Of a DNA stretch of 64,000 nt, positions 9,843 to 19,872 are shown one piece after another. The notes beneath the pieces were generated by a model that was given only the letters and a program-made list of their open reading frames with translations, ran no database searches and was not told the DNA's origin. The stretch is taken from positions 806,001-870,000 of the forward strand of contig UWYS01000001.1 in the NCBI GenBank assembly GCA_900291925.1, in the 5' to 3' direction. The stretch's first letter is position 1. Every line of letters starts with the position of its first letter. A program made the translations under genes and the position numbers. This stretch comes from Thecaphora thlaspeos (Eukaryota > Basidiomycota > Ustilaginomycetes > Urocystidales > Glomosporiaceae).

Positions 9843-11553
9843 CTATGATGACCCCGTCCCCCAGAACCGGTCCCCGATCGCGCCACACCCAGGCGTGATG
9901 GCAAAGACGACGCGGCTACTCTTAGAGCCTGGCGACGTGACGCCGATGCTGTCCTGACGCGGCTTCGTCCTCGCCTGGCCGGGATTCGGCCTCTGTCCGT
10001 CTACGTCGGTTGCATCGCCGTCGCCATGCCGCGACGGAGCAGCGTGCTGCGGTGCCGTCCTTGAGACCTGCACGTGGGGCTGGACGTGCGCACTTTCAGA
10101 GACCGGTGACCTGCGATCCACCAGCGGGATTCGTAGCTTCTCGAGCCCCGGATCGACGCCAGCGACGACGATGCGCACCTTGGGAAAGGCGCGGTGGAGC
10201 GCGTGCACGCCCCCCTTTGCGCTCGCTAGGAGCGTGAGGAAGATGATCGGCTCCTCGGACACCGAATGGTCGAGCAGCACGCGGATCGCCATAAAAGCCG
10301 CCGCGCCCGTCCCGATCTGCGCATCGAGCAGCAGCACCCACGTCTTTTCCGCCGAGTTCCGGCTCCGGACGAACGAAGGCAGCGAGACGTCGTACAGGTA
10401 CGGCTCGCCATCCTCTTCGTTGGACTGGATCAGCAGGCTTCCCAGCGACATGGCAGGAAAGGCGCGGCGCAGCGACGGTTCCAGCACCGAGCCCGAACGC
10501 AGGATCGAGACCGAGCAGATGCTCGAGACATCGAGCTCCATGCCCGTGTAGGAGCCGCCAGTGTGCAGGTCGACGGTGTGCGCGCGGTACGGCAGCAGCG
10601 CGGCCGCCTGCTCGACCACCAGTGTGCCGACGCGCTTGCAGGCAAAGGTAAAGTCGGACGTCGGCGTCGAGCGGTCGTGGAGGATGGTGAGAAGCGACTG
10701 GAGCTGCGGCGTCTGGGGCAACAGGATGACGGTGCTGGGCAGAGGCGTGACGCTGGAGCTGGCGCTCTGGGAGGAAAGCGACCGCTCGAGGGGTTGCTGG
10801 CCGCTGGAGGCGGAGGCGGATTCGACATAGGGAGTCGGGGGTGTCTTCGAGAGCTCGGTTCGCAATCGCATGGCGCGGCTGCGTAGCTGCTTTTCCATGT
10901 GCTGGCTGATGATGTCTACGGCGACCTCGTTGTTGGCGCCAGGGACGACGATATCGGCGTGCTTTGAGGTGGGCGTGACGTGGTTATCGAGGGCGGGCTT
11001 GACGAATTTGAGGTACTGGTCGATGACGCCCGAGGCGGACCTACCGCGCTCGAGGATGTCGCGCTTGATCCTGCGTGCGAGCATGAGGTCGCTGTCACAC
11101 GAAACAAAGATCTTTAGGTCGAGGAGGTTGCGGACGTCTGGGTCGTGGAGAATAAAGATGCCCTCGACGATGAGGACGGCGGGGCCGTAGAGCGAGTGAC
11201 GCTCGGCGGTGCGGTTGTGGTGGACGAAGCTGTATACGGGGACCTCGACGGCCTTGCCGCGGCGGAGGTCGTCGAGCGTCTGGAGGAAGAGGGGTGTGTC
11301 GAATGCGCCAGGATGATCAAAGTCGTAATTGTCAGCGTGGGCGCGTGCCGACTCGTCCTTGCTGAGGGGCTTGTAGTAGCTGTCCTGGCTGAGGATGGCG
11401 ACGGACGAGACGTTGGGGAGTCTGCTGAGGATGGAGCGGGCGACTGACGTCTTGCCGCTGGCTGAGCCGCCGGCGATGCCAACGATGTAGGGGGAGACAG
11501 GCTCGCCGGCGGCATTGTACCACGGCGCGCGTCCTGCCTCGGCGAGGACGATG
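9843..11553 (-). CDS. Uridine-cytidine kinase fused to uracil phosphoribosyltransferase-like domain (first exon not located)
   Basis: Pyrimidine salvage kinase phosphorylating uridine or cytidine, with a C-terminal UPRT-like domain, the usual architecture of fungal Urk1 and animal UCKL1. Visible parts: APWYN lead-in, P-loop IVGIAGGSASGKTSVA, LSQDSYYKPL, NYDFDHPGAFD, VPVYSFVHHNRT, LIVEGIFILHD, ARRIKRDILERGRS, IIVPG-like ADIVVPGANNEVA. The UPRT part has TVDLHTGGSYTGMELD, LLLDAQIGTGAAAFMAIRVLL and the terminal VFAITPGCGAIGDRFWGT. The 570 visible residues sit in one long exon that begins after a CACAG acceptor at 11554. The starting exon must lie upstream, between about 11560 and 11950, but I could not choose among weak donors. 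A Ser/Pro linker divides the two domains. Confidence 0.9.
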
Positions 11554-11951
11554 CTGTGTCAGCGGAGCGGGTTTGAGGCGAGGCGGAGGGGCGGAGGGGC
11601 GGAGGGGCGGAGAGAAGAGAGATAGAAGAGAGAGAAGAGAGAAGAGAGAGAAGAAGACCAGCGCGGGCACGAAGGGTCGCGCGGCGCACGGAGCAGCGGC
11701 GGCGTTGTGTCGGTCTGTCGATTCGAGAAAAGGCTGGAAAAATGCAACGCCAAAAAGCGCCACGACGACCAGGTGGAGGTGACCTGTCCGAAAATCCAAA
11801 TAAATCCAAATAAAAAAGTCAAGCGTCCGCCGCCGCATTCGCTCAAACAGCACATCCAACACCTGCCTTTTTTTCTCTTGTCACTTTCGACCCACCACCT
11901 CCACCACCACCGCCTCGGCCATCCCCGTGCCCGCTGCCACACAGCCCCGCC
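11554..11951. other. Divergent spacer holding the unresolved first exon of the uridine kinase
   Basis: The coding frame entering at 11553 needs two bases from an upstream exon on the minus strand. Candidate ATGs are at 11862, 11838 and 11953 (minus) but none has a strong donor. The stretch also holds a GGAGGGGC-type array at about 11580-11620 and an AGAG-rich purine tract to about 11660. Confidence 0.4.
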
Positions 11952-13340
11952 ATGCAGCCCTTACCACCGCCCACACACAGCGCTGCGAGCAGCCTCGACA
12001 CACATTCCACCGCAGCACTCCACTGCTACCTCTCGCTACCACCACCACGCCTCGTGCTCGACCTCCGTCCTACGCCGTCCTTTGCCGCCGCCCACATCGC
12101 CCACTCCACCCACATCCACCCCTTGTCGCACATCAAGGCGCGCTACAGCTGCCTCCCACCCCGCACCCTCACCTTCCTCGTCATAGCCCACGCCGCACAG
12201 CGCACAGAGGTACGCGATGCGCTCAACGGATGCACAAACGCCCTCTTCCTCTTCCTCTTCCTACAAGCCCAGCACGACCACCGAGAGGGCGAACAAGAGA
12301 CCACCGCCGGACCCTCGACGGATACATCCCTTACATGTCGAGCCGACCTCTTCTTTTCACAGGTAGAAGCGTTGCGCCTGCTGCGCAGCTTCCCTCCCAC
12401 GGACGTCCAGGATAGGACCACGTCGAGCGACGACTGGCCGGCGTTACTCTTCCGTCCATCTAGCGCCGTCAAGCGACTTGTCGAGTCCAACCTCTTCCCT
12501 CACGACGAGCAAGACGAACATGGAGGCCAAGCGAATGGCGTCCGCTCTGTCCTGGATCTTGGCTGCGGAGCAGGGAGGGACCTCGCATGGATCCTCTACG
12601 GCTCACCGCGCGAGAGTGCTGCCGTCACAGACGCCGGGGCAGGCAGGCCAAGCGTCAGGTGGCGCGGCGTTGGTCTCGACAGCTGGAAGGCGGTCTTGAC
12701 TCGATCCGCACTGCTGATGGACGACCTCAACCTGAGCCAAGGAAGCCTAAACGCTTCAACGGCAGCCTGCGACGCTCTCGTGTGGGCTAGGTGCACAGAC
12801 GACGGGTACCTGCAACCGCTCGTGGGGACGGGTAAAGGCAAGACGTTCGACCTGCCACCGACGAGCGGTGAGGACGAGGCAGCGTGGACAACTTTTCACA
12901 AAGCCGGCTTATCCCGCCTCTGTCCGTTGCAAGGTACAACGACGGCTGACGCCGATGCAGAGAGGGGCGTATACGACCTAGTCCTGTCGATCCGCTTCTA
13001 TCCTTCGGCGCTCATGAAGCGGCTTCGCACGCTGATACGGCCCGGCGGCGCGATCCTCGTGAGTCACTTTACCATCGTCGCATCAGAGGAGCGCAGCGCG
13101 GTGCAACGATGGCCGAACGCCGAGGGACTGGTCATCGACTACGACTCGCCGGGCCTAGAGGGTCGGTTGGGGCCTCACGATGCCGAGCAGTTGACGAGAC
13201 GGTGGGATCAGGAGGAGGAAGAGGCCGGGACGATGTGTCGTTGGAAGGTGCAGCAGGACCTGCTGGAACCGATAGAGGACGGTCGGATCGTGCGGAGTGT
13301 CGTGCTCCGGCGGTTGAGCGCGATGTCGACGGAAAGATGA
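11952..13340 (+). CDS. Rhodanese-like domain fused to class I SAM-dependent methyltransferase
   Basis: 462 residues. N-terminal residues about 33-100 have a rhodanese-type start (PRLVLDLRPTPSFAAAHIAH, ending with the His-Ile of the CH2A box) but the loop that would carry the catalytic Cys reads VIAHAAQRTE and has no Cys, so sulfur transfer is unlikely. Residues about 195-330 form a methyltransferase fold: VLDLGCGAGRDLAWIL is SAM motif I, and GVYDLVLSIRFYPSALMKRL followed by LIRPGGAILVSHF are motifs IV-VI. Substrate unknown. The Gly/Glu/Thr-rich stretch around residues 105-135 may hide an unrecognised intron; the frame is open without one. The gene converges with the YFH7-like kinase gene. Confidence 0.78.
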   Translation: MQPLPPPTHSAASSLDTHSTAALHCYLSLPPPRLVLDLRPTPSFAAAHIAHSTHIHPLSHIKARYSCLPPRTLTFLVIAHAAQRTEVRDALNGCTNALFLFLFLQAQHDHREGEQETTAGPSTDTSLTCRADLFFSQVEALRLLRSFPPTDVQDRTTSSDDWPALLFRPSSAVKRLVESNLFPHDEQDEHGGQANGVRSVLDLGCGAGRDLAWILYGSPRESAAVTDAGAGRPSVRWRGVGLDSWKAVLTRSALLMDDLNLSQGSLNASTAACDALVWARCTDDGYLQPLVGTGKGKTFDLPPTSGEDEAAWTTFHKAGLSRLCPLQGTTTADADAERGVYDLVLSIRFYPSALMKRLRTLIRPGGAILVSHFTIVASEERSAVQRWPNAEGLVIDYDSPGLEGRLGPHDAEQLTRRWDQEEEEAGTMCRWKVQQDLLEPIEDGRIVRSVVLRRLSAMSTER

Positions 13341-13396
13341 TGTAGTGCCGCGACGTCGTGTTGTGTCCCATTCAAATTCCATTGCCTCGCGCTGGA

Positions 13397-14319
13397 TCAT
13401 GTCCAAGTTGACTCGTCCAGACTCTCGACGACGGTGTACGGTTCGAGGAGGTTGTCCATCAACCAGTCCCCGTTGGGTAGATCGTTGTTATCCGCTACGG
13501 TAGCCAAGAAGAGAAAAGACCGGGCCGAAAGTCAGCAATGCCACATCTCCCTGAAACGTCGACTGCCAAGTGATGCGCCGACCCACTCACCTCTCCAGCA
13601 TGCCTCGTCTTGATCCTTAGCCACACCAGTCTGTACATGTCTCTCGACCAGCCTCCTCCTCGCCTCTCCTTTGTCAATCATACAAACCCACCTCTGATCG
13701 AACTCCCTCGCCGCCTTTCCCCACTCTCCCACCTTACAGTTACAATACAGACCCTCCACCAGGACGATTCTATGATTCGATCTAACCTCTACGTCATCCT
13801 CTACGGGATCTTTGAGAGCATGATCGAAAGAAGGAGCTTTCAAGATATCTTTGTTCGTTCGGAGGGACCGTACAAAGGTAGCGAAACGTTTCGAGTCGAA
13901 GGTGAATTCTGCTCCGCGTCGATCGAAGGCGAGTTGGGGAGAGGGGAACGTTTTGAGCACGCTTCGACGATGGTGGAAGCCGTCCATGCCCACTACGATG
14001 GATAGGTCGTCTGACGAATCCGGATGCGTGCAGCGGTGTAAAGTGTTGAGATGAGATACTACTCGGCGAGAGAGGGAGGATTTGCCGGAACCTGGGATGC
14101 CGCAAACGCCAATTAGGATTTGTTGGGATGCAGGTGTACTGTGCGAGAGAGCGCGCAAACGAGAGAGGGACAAAAGTGTGTAGAGATCTAAGTCACGCCT
14201 CGTCAGCCAATTCCCCTGCCCCGCGTGGTCGATGGAAGAAGAGCAGCGAATGCAGATAATACATACCTCTCCAGCTCCGAGAGGAGCATCTTGCAGAGCT
14301 CGTCCACTTTGGCGTGCAT
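13397..14319 (-). CDS. YFH7-like P-loop kinase (phosphoribulokinase/uridine kinase superfamily)
   Basis: 232 residues. Exons 14267-14319, 13591-14138, 13397-13494, with matching phases. Motifs are Walker A ILIGVCGIPGSGKSSLSRRV, VVGMDGFHHRRSVLKTF, RRGAEFTFDSKRF, the Asp-containing SFDHALKDPVEDDV, IVLVEGLYCN, WVCMIDKGEARRRLVERHV and the C-terminal ADNNDLPNGDW that is typical of YFH7-type proteins. The substrate is not known for the yeast member either. The first exon (MHAKVDELCKMLL) is short and helical. Branch and polypyrimidine signals before 14139 are strong, supporting that join. Confidence 0.9.
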
Positions 14320-14718
14320 GGTGCGGCAGTATCGTATTCGCGCGTCGGTGATCAAGTGTGGTGGATAAAGATGGAGGAGCGCACGCAAGACGGCGTGCAA
14401 ACTCCCAGCGCCGTCCAGAAGGGAAGTCGCCCTCGCCTCCCACACCTCCACACAACACCGCTGGCCCGTGCACGCTCGGCCCCCGTTTCCGGATCTTTTT
14501 ACCTTTTCCACGTCCTTTCCAATCCCCCGCCTCTCGGACGCACACAAGACACCGTTCCAAAAGGATTGGATTTGCGACAGTGCGGGATGGGACAGATGTA
14601 ATGGATTTCGACAGGAGAGAGATGGGGTATCCAAATGTGCAGGGGATGCGATGGGAGAGGGGGGGACACGACTCGGACGGGACTGTTTTACGGGATGGCA
14701 GGCAGGACCAGAGCCAGC

Positions 14719-16458
14719 TCAGGCCCGACCCGGGTTGATGGCCTGCAGCTTCTCGAAGTGGTCGCGCCCCAGCTGGACGTTGAGCTTGATCGCCGCCAGC
14801 TCTGCAGGGAGCACAGGCGGAGAGATAGAACAGCAGCACGGCGTTAGTTTCACCCGCTGGCACTGTCAAAATCTGGCGAAAGCTACAGGCATACTCACGG
14901 ATCCGGGGATCGGTGACGACAATCATGATGTACGTGTTGGACGTCAGGACGTCGAGGTAGGCGGTGAAGTTGGAACCCCTCAGTTCAAGGCCTTGAAAGG
15001 TGGCTTGCAGCTTGCTGTAAAGCGCGGGAAAGAAGCACCCGGGCCAGAAAGCGATGGTCGACGCTTGCGGGTCAGCAGTCCGGTCAGTCTCGCACCACCA
15101 CTGACACGGCCTACTCACGAGCACGACGTCTTGAAGTTCTTGATCAGCTCGCTGACCTTTTCGAAGCGTTCTGAGTTGAGCCTCGCGTCTGCCTTTGGCT
15201 CGACCCCGGGCGTCTGCGCCTGCCAGCCGGACGAGGCGGGACGCGACGTACCCGTGATAAAGCCAGACCCGAGACCTGCCCCGCCGCCCGTGGTCCGTCC
15301 GGCGGTGTCGCGGAAGCCCTCCATGCCCTCCTCGTCCTCGTCGTAGGCGAAGTTGGCCTCGCCAGACGCGCCCATCGTCGTCGTGGCAGCGGGACCGGCG
15401 CCGCCAGAGGACGAGCGAGATATGACGAGGAAGGTGGTCCGTTCAAATAGGACGACCTCCACGGCCGAGTTAATCTGGGCAAATTGCGACAGGTGCCGCT
15501 GCAGCATGGCGACATTGGGGATCAGAGTGTGTACGATGCGTGACCAGGCCTGTCTCGTAAGTGACGAAGGTTGAGACGGTGAAGCGACAAGGCGACGAAA
15601 GAAAGAGGTCAACACCGGAGCGGGCGACGACTATCGTCGTTTCTGGAGGGCCAGCGTGCGACTACCCACCCTGTATAGTGTCTCGTCCCAGATGCTGGTG
15701 GCAAAACAGTTGATCCTGAAGCCGGCTCCGTTGGACGACTTCGAGCTTGCGCCGACGGTGAGGGCGACCTCTCTGCTCTTTCTGCGCAGCTCCTTGACCC
15801 TGCTGGCGTAGACGTTGCGCCGCCGCGAGGGGTCGACGAGATCCATCTTGTGTAGAAGACAAAAGACCTGGGCATCGGGCGAACACTGGTGCAGCGCCGA
15901 GAGACAGTCCCTAGGGATACGAAGATGGGAGACGGCAAAGGGGAAAGGGGGCAAGAGGGAAGGAGGCGAATGTAGCGCGTCAGCGGAAAGACCTCTGTCG
16001 GTCTGCGTCAAGACGGGAGCGTGGCGAGGGAACGCACTTGTAGTATCGAACATCCTTTTCCCATTCCTGCTCGCCCTCTCCCTCTGCGCCCACGAGGTCG
16101 AAAACATAGATGAGGACTCCGACAGCGCTGAAGACCTGGGAGCGCTGGGTATCGAGGTAGCTGTCCATGTAGGACTGCTGGCCGCCGCAGTCCCAAAGGT
16201 TTAGGACAAGGTTGCCGAGGAAGCGGACGTGGGAATGTTCGACATCCAATGTGGACCCAAGGCGGCGTGTGTCTGATGCGCGGTAGGACGAGAAGATGAG
16301 GGAGCGCATGGACGTCTTGCCGCAGCCGGACTGGCCCATCAGAAGGACCTGGGCGGTGGAGAGGAGTGCAAGGCAGGGACCAAGCGGGGTCAGCGGACGG
16401 GGCGAGATGGAACGGAGATGGCCGGTAGCGGTGTGCGGGGAAGTACCTTTTTCTTCAT
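14719..16458 (-). CDS. gtr1: Gtr1/RagA family GTPase
   Basis: 397 residues. Exons 16447-16458, 16038-16348, 15670-15910, 15119-15549, 14899-15014, 14719-14801. It is the RagA/B-type subunit of the vacuolar EGO complex that signals amino acids to TORC1. The first exon is only MKKK (12 bases), joined to [20 protein letters not shown], the G1 loop. [20 protein letters not shown] continuing GGQ is switch [13 protein letters not shown] is G4. The C-terminal half ([55 protein letters not shown]) is the roadblock dimerisation domain. A Gly/Thr-rich insertion at about residues 230-290 interrupts that domain and is longer than in yeast Gtr1. Confidence 0.93.
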
Positions 16459-16740
16459 CTTGTTGGGAGAGGGTATTGCTTGGGCGAGGGCGTTGCTAGG
16501 GGACGGGTGAGTGAGCAAAGGTGTTGAGCGTGCGGTGGGAGGGAGGACACGTCGGTAGGGAGGGCAGCGGGAGCGAGATTGCGAGATTGCGTGTGGAGTA
16601 GCGCAGGACAGGCAGCGGCGCTCACAGCGAGCGGGGCCGAAGAGAAGCAGCGGCGCTCGCTCGGCGAGGCGCGGGCGAGTGTGAGTGCGAGTCGAGCCTC
16701 GGCCCGCGCCGGCGACGCGATGATCTGTGTGGCAGCTGAT

Positions 16741-16844
16741 CTCGCCTCCTGGCCTCGCCTCCTGGCCTCGCCTCCTGGCCTCACCTCCTGGCCTCACCTC
16801 CTGGCCTCACCTCCTGGCCTCACCTCCTGGCCTCGCCTCCTGGC
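16741..16844. repeat. Eight-copy 13-base minisatellite CTC(G/A)CCTCCTGGC
   Basis: Perfect 13-base periodicity over eight units with only G/A variation at one position. It lies in the divergent promoter between the Gtr1 and PurU genes. Since 13 is not a multiple of three, a coding function is excluded. Confidence 0.9.
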
Positions 16845-17090
16845 CTTTTCGCCAACTTTTTCTTAGCTTGGTCCTGCTCTCTCTTCTTCCGGCTGCGCTC
16901 GGCCAGGCAGGGTCTAGCTTGTCGCCGTGACTCGCCGCGAGACGTGAGCCAGCGGGACATCCGGCCAGCGAGCCAAGCCAGGTCAAAGGCAGGCAAACGG
17001 CGCAAGCCAGCCCTCCTTTGCGCACTCGTCCCCTCTCGACAGACACACCACCTCTCACCCCTCCCCCTTGGTCGCGCCCCCCGCCATCCC

Positions 17091-18287
17091 ATGTTCAGCC
17101 TCATCGCTTCCACACCCACCGCCTTTGCCGCCGCTTCCAGCTCCTTCGCCCTCCGCTCCGCCGCCACCGCTACGTTCGCTGCCCGTCCCCTGCTCTTTCC
17201 CCCCGCCTCGTTTGCCCACGTCCGCACCCTCCGCTCCCTCGCAGACCTCGAAGCAATGTCGTCCACCGAACAGCCCAAGCCCGCTCCGACCCCGGCAACG
17301 GCCCCGGCTCAGCACCACGGCTCCATCCTCCCTTCCAAGATCAAGCCAAAGGTCTCGGCTTCGGCGCCCCCGCCGCCCTCCATCATCCTCACCCTCTCCG
17401 GTCCAGACGGCCCGGGCATCGTCCACTCCATCTCGGGCTTCCTTGCCCGCCGCAACATGAACATCATGGACTCGGCCCAGTTCGGCGACCCCACCACTGG
17501 CACCTTCTTCATGCGCATCCACGCCTCCGAGCCAGACTCGCCCAACGGCACCTACGCCGACCCGGGCGTGCAAGGTTACGCCGCCCAGCGTGTTGCTTTC
17601 ATCCAAAAGGTCCAGCGCGAGTTCCAGGAGGAATTCGCCACCGCGGCAGAGGTCAGCGTCAAGATCTACGGCGCAGAAGAGAAGCCGCGCACCCTCATCA
17701 TGGTCTCAAAGATTGGTCACTGCCTAAACGACCTCCTCTTCCGCCTCTCGTCCAACACCCTCCCCATCTCGGTTCCCCTCATCATCTCCAACCACCCCGA
17801 CTACGCCCCGCTCGCCGCCGCCCACGGCATCCCCTTCTACCACCTTCCCATCGACCCGGCCAGCGGCAAGACGAAGGAGTGGCAGGAGTCTGAGATGGTC
17901 AAGCTCGCCAAGCAGTACGACGTCGAAATGATTGTCCTGGCGCGCTACATGCAGATCCTCTCGCCCCAGCTCTGCCAGATCTTCAGCGGCCGCATCATCA
18001 ACATCCACCACTCCTTCCTTCCCTCGTTCAAGGGCGCTAAGCCCTACCACCAGGCGTTCGAACGCGGCGTCAAGCTTATTGGCGCTACCGCACACTTTGT
18101 CACGGCCGACCTCGACGAGGGCCCCATCATCGAGCAGGCCGTCGAGCGCGTCACACACGCCATGACCCCCGCCGACCTTGTCCGCGCTGGCTCAGACGTA
18201 GAGGCGCGCGTCCTCGCGCGAGCCGTCAAGTGGACCGCAGAGAGAAGGGTCCTGGCCAACGGCGCAAAGACGGTCGTCTTCAACTGA
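17091..18287 (+). CDS. purU: Formyltetrahydrofolate deformylase (PurU type), probably mitochondrial
   Basis: 398 residues, single exon. Hydrolyses 10-formyl-THF to formate and THF, keeping the one-carbon pool balanced. Residues about 100-180 are an ACT domain (IILTLSGPDGPGIVHSISGF, NIMDSAQFGDPTTGTFFMRI). The catalytic formyltransferase-fold half has MVSKIGHCLNDLL, LPISVPLIISNHPDYAPL, VLARYMQILSP, NIHHSFLPSFKGAKPYHQAF and TAHFVTADLDEGPIIEQAV, i.e. the Asn-His-Asp triad of the fold. The first 50 residues are Ala/Ser/Arg-rich without acidic residues, as in a mitochondrial presequence. The family is best known from bacteria and plant mitochondria. The frame is open upstream to 16944 but lacks a better start. 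Confidence 0.92.
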   Translation: MFSLIASTPTAFAAASSSFALRSAATATFAARPLLFPPASFAHVRTLRSLADLEAMSSTEQPKPAPTPATAPAQHHGSILPSKIKPKVSASAPPPPSIILTLSGPDGPGIVHSISGFLARRNMNIMDSAQFGDPTTGTFFMRIHASEPDSPNGTYADPGVQGYAAQRVAFIQKVQREFQEEFATAAEVSVKIYGAEEKPRTLIMVSKIGHCLNDLLFRLSSNTLPISVPLIISNHPDYAPLAAAHGIPFYHLPIDPASGKTKEWQESEMVKLAKQYDVEMIVLARYMQILSPQLCQIFSGRIINIHHSFLPSFKGAKPYHQAFERGVKLIGATAHFVTADLDEGPIIEQAVERVTHAMTPADLVRAGSDVEARVLARAVKWTAERRVLANGAKTVVFN

Positions 18288-18482
18288 GGATACCGCTTAC
18301 CCTTGAGCGCCAGAAGGGCGACGTCGGATACGCGCAAGACACCTGTCATTCAAGCCGATTTATAATGTACCAGTAAAGTGGGAAAGCGCGGAGCATGACG
18401 TACCAAGAGACAGACGCTGTGGACTCGTCTCGAGTGAAGTGCCGTGGTGTGTGAGGCGCATGGGTATAGCGTCTCGCGAGCG

Positions 18483-19872
18483 TCAAGACATCGGCAGCGG
18501 CGGCGGCGGAGGGAGATCAATCGGTGGTGGTGGCGGCGGTGGTGGACCGGGGGGAGGTGGTGGAGGGCGCTGCGATCCGAAGTGAGCGGGAGACGACGAG
18601 GTCTCGAGCGTGACGAAGCCACCCGAGACGAAGCCCTTGCTCGGCGCTGTACTGGCAGGGACTGGTCTGGTCGACTGGGATGGTGGCTCGTCGCTCAGCT
18701 TCTTCCACCCGCCAAGCCTTTTGCTGCTGCCGCTGCTGGGTATCGAGGTGGAGCCAGACCAGTTCGTCGGCGGCGTCGCAGCAGCAGAAGCGATGGGTCG
18801 AAAGCCAAAGGACGATGGTCGAGTTGTAGTCGCCGTAATGGGCCTGAAACCGCCAGGGGATGGAGACGAGGAGGAAGTAGGGTTTGAGACGGTCTTCCAG
18901 CCCGAAGTGGTCGCCGCTGCGACTGGCGTCCCGGTCGTATGCGCGGGAGGAGCGGCAGACGAGACGGCTTTCCAACCCGCGCTGGAACTCTTCGTCGTCG
19001 TCGCACTCCACCCGCTCCCACCTTCGCTCCGAGTAGATTCGATCCCCATCCCGTCCTCCTTCGCCTCACCCGCCGCCAAAGAGACACCCGCCGCGTCCGC
19101 CAACCTCTTCAACTCCTTCTCCTCCCTCTTCCTCTCCTTCTCCTTGCGCTTCTCCGTTGCAGCGCGATTTGCCGAATTGCCCTTTTGGATGACGAGCATC
19201 TCCTTCATCCTCTTCTTGTGGTGATGGTCGTAGCTCTTGAGATGACCTTCGTATTCAGAGGGGAGGTTGTACTGTTTCTCGCACAAGTCGCATCGATATG
19301 CCTGGAGGGCGGCGAGGGTAGAAGCTTGGATTGTGGATTGACATGCTGCATCGGTCTGCTCGTGTCGATACGTGTGCAGGGAAGAGGGGTGTTCAGCCTT
19401 CCTCGCAAGGTGAGGTAGAGCAAGAGAGCGTGCAGTCACTTACCTCGCGCTTCACTCTCTCCTCCTCCGACTCTTTCATGATCGCCTCACTGAGCATCTC
19501 CTTTCTCTGCGATGTAGTCACTTCGATGAACCTAGCATCCATAGATGATTTGCCTATCCCGGTCAAGTCACCGCCCCGCTTGTCGCTGATGGGGATAGGA
19601 TCGATGCGACCGCTGCGGTGGAGACCGAGACCTGTCCCCGCTTGCCAGCCCATTAGTTCGAGCATCCTGCGTCCGACATTCGACCCGCTCAGCTCAGAGG
19701 AGCCGCGATCCAAGCTACGGGAGTACAAGGAGATGTGGATTGGTGAGTCGTCGCCGGAGTGCGCTGACGGTGGTCTTCGAGAAAGAGTCGGGAGGTGTTC
19801 GGATTCGAAGAGGTCAATCTCGTCATCCTCGTCGTCGGCTCTGAAGACGGCCGGGGGGCGGCGACCGAGCAT
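18483..19872 (-). CDS. G-patch and C2H2 zinc-finger protein (GPATCH8-like)
   Basis: 433 residues. Exons 19444-19872 and 18483-19355. Residues about 65-100 are a G-patch (NVGRRMLELMGWQAGTGLGL, then GRIDPIPI). Exon 2 starts with a C2H2 finger (YRCDLCEKQYNLPSEYEGHL, then SYDHHHKKR), followed by a Lys/Glu/Arg-rich helix and a Ser/Thr-rich stretch. The C-terminus is a proline-rich tail of more than 20 Pro. G-patch proteins usually activate DEAH helicases, and this domain order suggests a pre-mRNA processing factor in the nucleus. It converges with the PurU gene. Confidence 0.85.

Noticed and set aside
9843..11084. Uridine kinase starting at the Met at 11084
   Set aside because: That start would omit the P-loop and nucleoside-binding segments, which are present in the same frame upstream.
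18444..19224. Plus-strand ORFs opposite the G-patch gene
   Set aside because: Antisense shadows of the Pro-rich and Ser-rich coding strand.
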